Shown: positions 1-5,015 of the stretch, one piece after another
Layout of the letters: each line of letters opens with the position of its first letter
Position numbering within the stretch: position 1 is the stretch's first letter
Source of the DNA: an uncultured bacterium
Lineage (GTDB): Bacteria; Patescibacteriota; Patescibacteriia; UBA1558; GWA2-36-10
Length of the DNA stretch: 6,211 nucleotides
Reading direction: 5' to 3'
NCBI GenBank assembly: GCA_937912185.1
Contig: CALDOH010000026.1
Span: forward strand, 1 to 6,211
Notes under the pieces: model-generated
The model's input: only the letters and a program-made list of their open reading frames with translations
Told to the model about the DNA's origin: nothing
Database searches by the model: none
Program-made: the position numbers and the translations under genes

Positions 1-248
1 ACTTTAAATTTCCTGAGCCCAGGCAAACGACCATAGTCAACTTCTTTGGAGATGTCATGTCTAATAAATTCAAAATTTGGATATTCCAAAAGTGAACGGA
101 TATTTTCTACATCCGAAGAAACAAAGTTATCTACACAGGTAACATTGTGTCCTCGTTTGACCAACTCCTCACACAAATGCGAACCGATAAAACCAGCGCC
201 GCCAACGACCAGTATATTTTTTGTTTCTATAAAATCTCTAGTTGTCAT
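1..248 (-). CDS. NAD-dependent epimerase/dehydratase, UDP-glucuronate decarboxylase-like (N-terminal part, runs off left edge)
   Basis: Translating the minus strand from the ATG at 248 gives 82 residues with no stop before the window edge, so only the Rossmann N-terminus of a roughly 310-residue extended short-chain dehydrogenase is visible. The NAD-binding glycine motif GGAGFIGSHL is at residues 16-25, followed by the acidic residue ending strand beta 2 (VDNF, 39-42) that selects NAD over NADP. The stretch NFEFIRHDI (58-66) closely resembles UDP-glucuronic acid decarboxylases (UXS, making UDP-xylose); related UDP-glucose 4-epimerases and dTDP-glucose dehydratases are the alternatives, and the YxxxK catalytic motif lies outside the window. 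The start is 9 nt after the stop of the glycosyltransferase, with only a weak TAAGA-like ribosome site overlapping that stop. Family is secure; substrate is inference. Confidence 0.88.
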   Translation of the reverse strand, partial: MTTRDFIETKNILVVGGAGFIGSHLCEELVKRGHNVTCVDNFVSSDVENIRSLLEYPNFEFIRHDISKEVDYGRLPGLRKFK

Positions 249-257
249 ATTTATATC

Positions 258-955
258 TTAATTATATTTACCTATTAAATTATTAATCCTTACCTTAAAT
301 ACCTGAGCCAAGGTCCTAGGATAACTATACCACTTTACTTTAGAGTCAAAATTATTTAACCAAGTGATCGGCACTTCCTTAATACCAAACCTATACTTCC
401 TAGCCAACCAAAGTAACTCAAAATCAAATCCCCAATCCTCTATCGTCAATCTTTCAAAAAGATGTTTCATTTTTTTGTCAAAAATTTGAAACCACATTGA
501 GTATCATGAATATTTGGTGCTAATAACAACCTTATCAACAAATTGCCAGCCTTACCTAAAAATACTTTAACACTATTTTGTTTAATCCTTACATCCGAAT
601 CAGCCAAAGCTCTAGAGCCAATAATCAAATCATAATTTGATTTGTGTGGCAAAAACTTTATCAGTTCTGTAACATTGGTAGAGCTGTCTGCGTCCATAAA
701 AAGTATCCAATCTCCCAGGGTCTTCCTTACTCCCTTGGCAATAGTATAACCTTTACCGTGATTTCTCAAATTACGGTTTAATCTAATGTCTGGAATTTGT
801 TTCAAAATTTCCAAGGTACGGTCCGTTGATTTATCATCAACTACGATAATTTCAAAACTACTAAAATTATTTTTTAAAAAATCCTTTACTTCATTGACTG
901 TTTTGACAATGACCCTCTCCTCATTGAATGCTGGTATAACTACACTAATTTCCAT
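258..955 (-). CDS. Family-2 glycosyltransferase, polyprenyl/dolichyl-phosphate glucosyltransferase-like, interrupted by a -1 frameshift
   Basis: Two overlapping frames (955-467 and the 497-258 region) make up one protein of about 232 residues, the usual length for the ALG5/DPG-synthase-like branch of GT2. These enzymes move a sugar from a nucleotide donor to a polyprenyl phosphate on the cytoplasmic membrane face. The first frame (162 aa) has the GT-A start VVIPAFNEE (5-13), VVDDKSTDRT (38-47), NHGKG (65-69), the metal-binding DAD (88-90) and DTQCGFK, and then hits TGA at 469-467. The second frame continues exactly where family members continue: TIEDWGFDFELLWLARK, then VPITW, ending in a typical RINNLIGKY tail. 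One base is missing in the A7 run (positions 470-476) or the nearby T5 run (480-484). The ATG at 955 is 2 nt after the protease stop TAG, which suggests translational coupling. No membrane span is evident. Whether full-length protein is made is unclear: pseudogene, sequence error or recoding. Confidence 0.85.
449..476 (-). other. Possible -1 slippage site: A AAA AAA heptamer, TGA and short hairpin
   Basis: On the minus strand the in-frame codons ACA AAA AAA TGA form the heptamer A AAA AAA (476-470), which fits the X XXY YYZ pattern of -1 ribosomal frameshifting, with the zero-frame stop TGA immediately after (469-467). Six nucleotides downstream is a perfect 6-bp hairpin, ATCTTT (463-458), loop TTG, AAAGAT (454-449). 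A -1 shift here joins the two halves of the glycosyltransferase as GFKFLTKK-MKHLFERL, in agreement with family alignments. The hairpin is mostly A:U and therefore weak, and no Shine-Dalgarno-like stimulator is obvious upstream. A simple one-base loss from a run of eight A gives the same sequence and is at least as likely. Confidence 0.35.
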
Positions 956-957
956 AT

Positions 958-2976
958 CTATCTAGCTAAGATGGCAAAATTATAACCATTTTTATCTTTA
1001 TTGTCACGCAAATACACACTATCTTTCTCTAAACCGTTTTCATCATAAGACTTAAATAAAGCTGCAGAACCTTTATTTGGCAGAGTTAAAATTTCAGGTA
1101 GATTATCGCCAGAGATATCACGAGCCACTACTTTTGCTCCACTACTTAAATATTGGCTATAAGCCTGAAACTCATGTTTTAACCTACCTTTAGCACTAAA
1201 CATCTTTACATCCGGTGAATAGCCTTTTCCTGGGGTAGTAACAATTTCTGGCCAACCATCATTGTTTATATCAGCCACTGAAAGTGATATTCCGTTGGTC
1301 ATAGCAGCATCATAAGCCAAAAAACTACCCTTACCTCTACCTTCATGATTATAAACTCTAATTCTTGGTTCGTACTTACTAGCTGGAGCCAAAACTATCT
1401 CGTCTTTCTTGTCATTATTTACATCACCAGTAGCTACATTGACACCGCCATAAAAATTGGCTTCATAGGCAAAAAATTCTGATTGCAAGTTTCCGTTTTT
1501 ATCAAACACTCGGATATGTGGTCCACCACCAGCCATTGGCGCAGTGATAATTTCTTGCTGACCATCACCGTCAACATCACCAGTAGCTACATTGACACCG
1601 CCATAAAAATTGGCTTCATAGGCAAAAAATTCTGATTGCAAGTTTCCGTTTTTATCAAACACTCGGATATGTGGTCCACCACCAGCCATTGGCGCAGTGA
1701 TAATTTCTTGCTGACCATCACCGTCAACATCACCAGTAGCTACATTGACACCGCCTTTAAAGCCTATACCATAAGCCAAAAAAGTATCCAAAACATTAGC
1801 CTCTGTATCCATAATTAAAATTTCAGGGGCCAAACCAGCTCCTGGAGCCAAAATTATCTTTATAGTTTCATTATAATAACTCTCTGCATAATTAAGTGCA
1901 GCTCCGACATCTAACAAGCCTGCCCCTAGATCAACATAGTGAAATGGGTTTTCTTCACTCAAATCCTGACTACTAGTTGTAATAATATTATAAATATCGT
2001 ATGGCCTGAGTTCAGGATACTGCATCTTAATCAAGGCCATGGTAGCAGAGACAGTTGGTGCTGCTACCGAAGTCCCATTCCAACCACCTTTATAAAAAGT
2101 CTTTAGCCTTGGCTTGGTAGCATCATAATAAGTAGTAGAATAAAAATCTTCTCCTGGCGCAGAAATATCAATACAAGCTTCACCATAATTAGAAAAACTA
2201 GCCAGTACTTTATCTTTATTTACAGCCGCTACACCAAAAACTCGATTAACTCCATCTATATCACAGACTGGATAACGTGGGTCGATATCCAAACTAATAC
2301 CTTCCTTTTCTTGATTACCTGAAGCAGCCACTATCATGATCCCATTATCATAAGCTTTTTTGATAGCATCTTGTAATAATTTGTCGTAAAATTCACCGAC
2401 TAAAGAAAAGTTTATAATATCAGCTCCATTTTCTATAGCATATTCAATTGCTTGAGATAAGACTAAAGTGTTGCCAGATCCTTTTTCGTCCAAAACTCTA
2501 AGTGGCATAATCTTGGCCTCAGGAGCAATACCAATAATACCCGAGTCGTTTCGACTAGCAGCAATGATACCAGCTATAACTGTGCCGTGATTTACAGCCG
2601 CATAATCAAAATCATCCCCTATATCAGGATATGGGCTATTGTCACTAGCGACAAAATCCCAACCAAAGATATCATCGATATAGCTATTACCATCATTATC
2701 TATACCATCATCAGCAATTTCATCAATATTTATCCAAACATTGGCAGCTAGATCAGGATGATCCAAATCCATACCTGAATCCAAAACAGCCACTACCACT
2801 TCTTTGTTTAACTCTAAATCATTGGACCAAGAAGGACCAATGTTTATCATATCTAAATAAGTTTGATATCTCAGGGCAGTATCGTTGGGAGTATAGTCTT
2901 GCTCAAAAGCACTAGCTGTATTAGCCAAGAGTAAGAAAAAAATACCAAGAACTGCTATCTTTTTGTTTCTAAGCAC
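958..2976 (-). CDS. Secreted subtilisin-like serine protease (S8) with C-terminal FG-GAP repeat propeller
   Basis: This is a 672-residue exported endopeptidase. Residues 1-23 are a signal peptide (basic MLRNKK, hydrophobic core, ASA cleavage motif). The catalytic domain covers about 27-365, with Asp66 (VAVLDSGMD), His130 (NHGTVIAG), oxyanion Asn221 (AASGN) and Ser303 (NGTSVAAPT). An acidic, probably calcium-binding insert (DDGIDNDGNSYIDD, 89-102) lies between Asp and His, as in thermitase-like bacterial subtilases. YTPND (28-32) already resembles the start of mature thermitase, so no inhibitor-type propeptide is seen. Residues 372-656 hold FG-GAP repeats spaced exactly 51 aa apart, with loops such as GDVDGDGQQE (415-424), likely a beta-propeller for binding or anchoring. 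There is no LPXTG motif or C-terminal membrane span. The start is GTG: an in-frame TAA lies 12 nt upstream and no other start codon fits the signal peptide. First gene of a block with the glycosyltransferase and epimerase. Confidence 0.95.
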   Translation of the reverse strand: MLRNKKIAVLGIFFLLLANTASAFEQDYTPNDTALRYQTYLDMINIGPSWSNDLELNKEVVVAVLDSGMDLDHPDLAANVWINIDEIADDGIDNDGNSYIDDIFGWDFVASDNSPYPDIGDDFDYAAVNHGTVIAGIIAASRNDSGIIGIAPEAKIMPLRVLDEKGSGNTLVLSQAIEYAIENGADIINFSLVGEFYDKLLQDAIKKAYDNGIMIVAASGNQEKEGISLDIDPRYPVCDIDGVNRVFGVAAVNKDKVLASFSNYGEACIDISAPGEDFYSTTYYDATKPRLKTFYKGGWNGTSVAAPTVSATMALIKMQYPELRPYDIYNIITTSSQDLSEENPFHYVDLGAGLLDVGAALNYAESYYNETIKIILAPGAGLAPEILIMDTEANVLDTFLAYGIGFKGGVNVATGDVDGDGQQEIITAPMAGGGPHIRVFDKNGNLQSEFFAYEANFYGGVNVATGDVDGDGQQEIITAPMAGGGPHIRVFDKNGNLQSEFFAYEANFYGGVNVATGDVNNDKKDEIVLAPASKYEPRIRVYNHEGRGKGSFLAYDAAMTNGISLSVADINNDGWPEIVTTPGKGYSPDVKMFSAKGRLKHEFQAYSQYLSSGAKVVARDISGDNLPEILTLPNKGSAALFKSYDENGLEKDSVYLRDNKDKNGYNFAILAR
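1421..1755 (-). repeat. Perfect 153-bp tandem repeat within the protease gene (2.2 copies)
   Basis: Positions 1421-1573 and 1574-1726 are identical base for base by eye, and the first 29 nt recur at 1727-1755 before the sequence diverges. The period of 153 nt is 51 codons, one FG-GAP blade, so the reading frame is kept. The neighbouring blades encoded at 958-1420 share the same 51-residue spacing but differ widely in sequence. The identity, including third codon positions, implies a recent unit duplication or ongoing homogenisation. Confidence 0.97.
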
Positions 2977-3005
2977 CTTAGTTTTTATATTAATTATTTG
3001 TCTAA

Positions 3006-3034
3006 ATTATAACAGAAATGGTCCTAAAAAACAA
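3006..3034 (-). promoter_or_regulatory. Extended -10 sigma-70-type promoter for the protease block
   Basis: Reading the minus strand, a perfect TATAAT lies at 3011-3006, preceded by TG one base upstream (TGTTATAAT, an extended -10). Exactly 17 nt further upstream is TTGTTT (3034-3029), a half match to TTGACA. Transcription would start near 2999, leaving a leader of about 23 nt before the GTG at 2976. No operator-like palindrome is visible. It sits right after the T-tract of the preceding terminator. Confidence 0.75.
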
Positions 3035-3036
3035 AT

Positions 3037-3060
3037 AAAAAATCCCGCTATAAAACGGGA
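3037..3060 (-). terminator. Rho-independent terminator after the glycoside hydrolase gene
   Basis: On the minus strand TCCCG (3060-3056) pairs with CGGGA (3047-3043), extendable by a T:G pair, around an AT-rich loop, and is followed directly by six T residues (3042-3037). It begins 18 nt after the stop of the hydrolase gene and so ends the OLD-transporter-hydrolase transcript, insulating it from the protease promoter that follows at once. Confidence 0.85.
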
Positions 3061-3078
3061 CATTTTATTTAATTATTG

Positions 3079-4077
3079 TTACCTAAATATCTCCTTGGCT
3101 TGATCCCAATAAACTGAATTATTATTTTTGTTTTGCAAATACCACCACTCTACTCCCCAAAGGTAAGTCTGTTTAAAATCAGCATTAATAGCAAATTGTA
3201 AATTAGCTCTAAACTGTGCTATATCAAAAGACTGGTTGTACTCATCATAAGCAATGTCCGCCAAAGTACCATCTGGTACCCAGGGCTCAGCTTGTAGTTC
3301 ACTAACTATTACTTTGTCTCTTGGCATATCGTTAAACCAAGCCTTTTCTTGGTAGAACCAAGCTGGTAATGGATATCTAAAATAACCAAACCACCAATTC
3401 CACACCACCCGATACATGGTGGTACCAAAAATATCTGCCAAGTCAGTCTCATGCCGCCAAGTGCTAAGCTCACCAGAAGCAGAAATTATAATTGGTCTAT
3501 CATCCAAAGATTTTACCAGAGCTACTTCTTTTTTCAAAAATTCTAAATCACCTTTTGGACATTCACCAAAAGTATTCAAGAGTGGTTCATTTTCTACTTG
3601 CCAAGACACAATCTCTGATCGATGCTTATAGCGATTAACTACATTTTCCAACATCTTATAAGTTTCGTCTTTGATAGTAGCTGTATTTTGCCCCTCGTGC
3701 CAAACCGGCGCGTGACATTCTGGCCAACGGGGCAAACGCCAACCAATATTAGCCATAAATTTTACATCTCTCTTAGCGCCCTCATCAAATATATAGTCAT
3801 AAACTGAAAAATCATACTCACCAGGCCCAGTTTCAATCTGATCCCAATAAATTGGTATCCTAATATTTTTTACTTCCAAATCATCCAAGATGGCCAGATA
3901 AGCTTCTTGCCAATCTAGACCAAGCTCTTTGGCAAATTTTGGTGAGTAAGTAACTCCCCAAAAATCATCTTTAGCCTTGAGGTCTATGTTTCTAGGATAA
4001 TGTTTGAAAAATTTTAGATAACAAAAAACCAAGGCTAGAATAATAATAAACATTAAAAATTTCTTAGATCTTGTCAT
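3079..4077 (-). CDS. Membrane-anchored TIM-barrel glycoside hydrolase (clan GH-A, cellulase-like)
   Basis: This 332-residue protein has a basic N-terminus and one hydrophobic segment (about 7-23), which fits an uncleaved signal anchor placing the enzyme outside the membrane. The rest resembles the (beta/alpha)8 barrels of clan GH-A retaining glycosidases. Evidence is NIRIPIYWDQIE (71-82) after strand 2, WQVENEP (159-165) after strand 4 with Glu164 as probable acid/base, and VIVSELQAEPW (256-266) after strand 7 with Glu260 as probable nucleophile. A late WGVEWWY (308-313 region) matches the aromatic strand 8 end. The length is compact, with no carbohydrate-binding module. The exact GH family and substrate cannot be named from sequence alone; GH5-, GH39- and GH42-like enzymes are candidates. 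Its ATG overlaps the transporter stop by one base (TAATG), with no Shine-Dalgarno, so it probably relies on coupled translation. A terminator follows. Confidence 0.85.
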   Translation of the reverse strand: MTRSKKFLMFIIILALVFCYLKFFKHYPRNIDLKAKDDFWGVTYSPKFAKELGLDWQEAYLAILDDLEVKNIRIPIYWDQIETGPGEYDFSVYDYIFDEGAKRDVKFMANIGWRLPRWPECHAPVWHEGQNTATIKDETYKMLENVVNRYKHRSEIVSWQVENEPLLNTFGECPKGDLEFLKKEVALVKSLDDRPIIISASGELSTWRHETDLADIFGTTMYRVVWNWWFGYFRYPLPAWFYQEKAWFNDMPRDKVIVSELQAEPWVPDGTLADIAYDEYNQSFDIAQFRANLQFAINADFKQTYLWGVEWWYLQNKNNNSVYWDQAKEIFR

Positions 4078-5015
4078 TATTTAGATAAAAAATATAAACC
4101 AATGCCAATAAAAATTATGGCAATTACTTTTTTGCTTAAAATACGCGCTGTAATATTTTCTTTAATTACCTTTGGCAACAACAAAGTTCCTACTAAGGTA
4201 AAAATCAATAAAAAAGCATACTGCAATCCTTGTAGCGAAGTCACCAAAGCTACTGAGCCTAAAGCTACAGCATAGTTTTGTAACATAGCACCCGTTGCTC
4301 CCAAACCTTGCGTGCCAAAAAAGATATATACGTTATTCTTCTTACTTTTGGATTTTTTGAGGTCTTGAAAAATTTCCTGACGACTATGCTTGCCTATCAG
4401 AAGTAAGAGAGCTGACAAAAAAGTTCCCACTCTTATCCAGATAAAGGCACTAATAAAGGGCTGGGTAATATAAGCCATTTTTGTCCCTACCCAAAATAAA
4501 GAAAAGAAAAATGATGATAAAATTGCTAAAACAATAACTAATACTTTTTTGTTTTCACTATCATCAAACCAAGACTTTAATCTTGTCCACAAAATATGAC
4601 TTCTGGTCATCCAAGAAATTATTACTGTACCCAAGAGTAAAAATAATATAGCCAACCATTGATTGGAACTAAACTTATCACCTAAAAATAAAATGGAAAA
4701 CAAAATTGTAAAAACCGGTACTATCCCTCCAACTAGAGTAAAAACCCGAGAGGCTTCACCTTTTTTCAAAGCATAATACAAAGACATCAGGCCGGCAGAA
4801 AAGAAAAAACCAATCAGAACATTAAAAAGCAGCATGTCCCAACCAGGCCAGATAAGACCAAAGGGAGCCAAGACAATCACCACCACGCCACTGATGCCAA
4901 CCAAAAAAGTATAGGTCCTTGGTCCTGGCACAACTTTTTCCAAAATAAATTTATCCGCTACATTAACGATAGCTAAAATAAAATAAGCAATGATAGCAAT
5001 ACTCAACCATGTCAT
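4077..5015 (-). CDS. EamA-family (DMT superfamily) transporter, ten predicted membrane spans
   Basis: The 312-residue protein is very hydrophobic and shows the duplicated five-plus-five helix layout of EamA permeases. Approximate spans are 3-20, 35-55, 62-82, 90-110, 118-136, 157-176, 187-207, 229-249, 254-280 and 295-311, with a charged cytoplasmic-type linker at 137-157. The family signature is clear at 79-117 (LYYALKKGEASRV, then GGIVPVFTILFSILFLGDKFS in pieces) and its weaker counterpart at 245-281 in the second half. EamA proteins export or import small metabolites, amino acids or nucleotide sugars; the substrate is not predictable here. The gene starts within the stop of the upstream OLD-type gene (ATGA overlap) and ends within the start of the hydrolase gene, so all three are probably translated as one coupled unit. 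Confidence 0.92.
   Translation of the reverse strand: MTWLSIAIIAYFILAIVNVADKFILEKVVPGPRTYTFLVGISGVVVIVLAPFGLIWPGWDMLLFNVLIGFFFSAGLMSLYYALKKGEASRVFTLVGGIVPVFTILFSILFLGDKFSSNQWLAILFLLLGTVIISWMTRSHILWTRLKSWFDDSENKKVLVIVLAILSSFFFSLFWVGTKMAYITQPFISAFIWIRVGTFLSALLLLIGKHSRQEIFQDLKKSKSKKNNVYIFFGTQGLGATGAMLQNYAVALGSVALVTSLQGLQYAFLLIFTLVGTLLLPKVIKENITARILSKKVIAIIFIGIGLYFLSK

Noticed and set aside
46..261. 71-codon plus-strand open frame
   Set aside because: It lies antisense to the epimerase gene, whose minus-strand translation gives a clear Rossmann motif; the plus frame has no recognisable content.
440..469. TGA read as a sense codon (genetic code 25) instead of a frameshift
   Set aside because: Reading through TGA in the zero frame reaches another TGA and then TAG within ten codons, while the conserved continuation is in the -1 frame.
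258..497. Independent 79-residue gene beginning at the ATG at 497
   Set aside because: The sequence is the C-terminal part of the upstream glycosyltransferase; the first few residues are a frame-shifted reading of its CGFK motif, so this start is accidental.
1421..1755. CRISPR-like or non-coding repeat array
   Set aside because: The period is 153 nt, a multiple of three inside an open frame that encodes FG-GAP blades, and there are no unique spacers.
1636..1818. Plus-strand open frame inside the protease repeats
   Set aside because: Antisense shadow of the FG-GAP repeat, with no domain and no ribosome site.
3043..3070. Plus-strand use of the same hairpin as a terminator
   Set aside because: No plus-strand gene precedes it, and the T-run on that side is interrupted.
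3416..3807. Two overlapping plus-strand open frames
   Set aside because: They are opposite the catalytic barrel of the glycoside hydrolase, whose motifs are intact on the minus strand.
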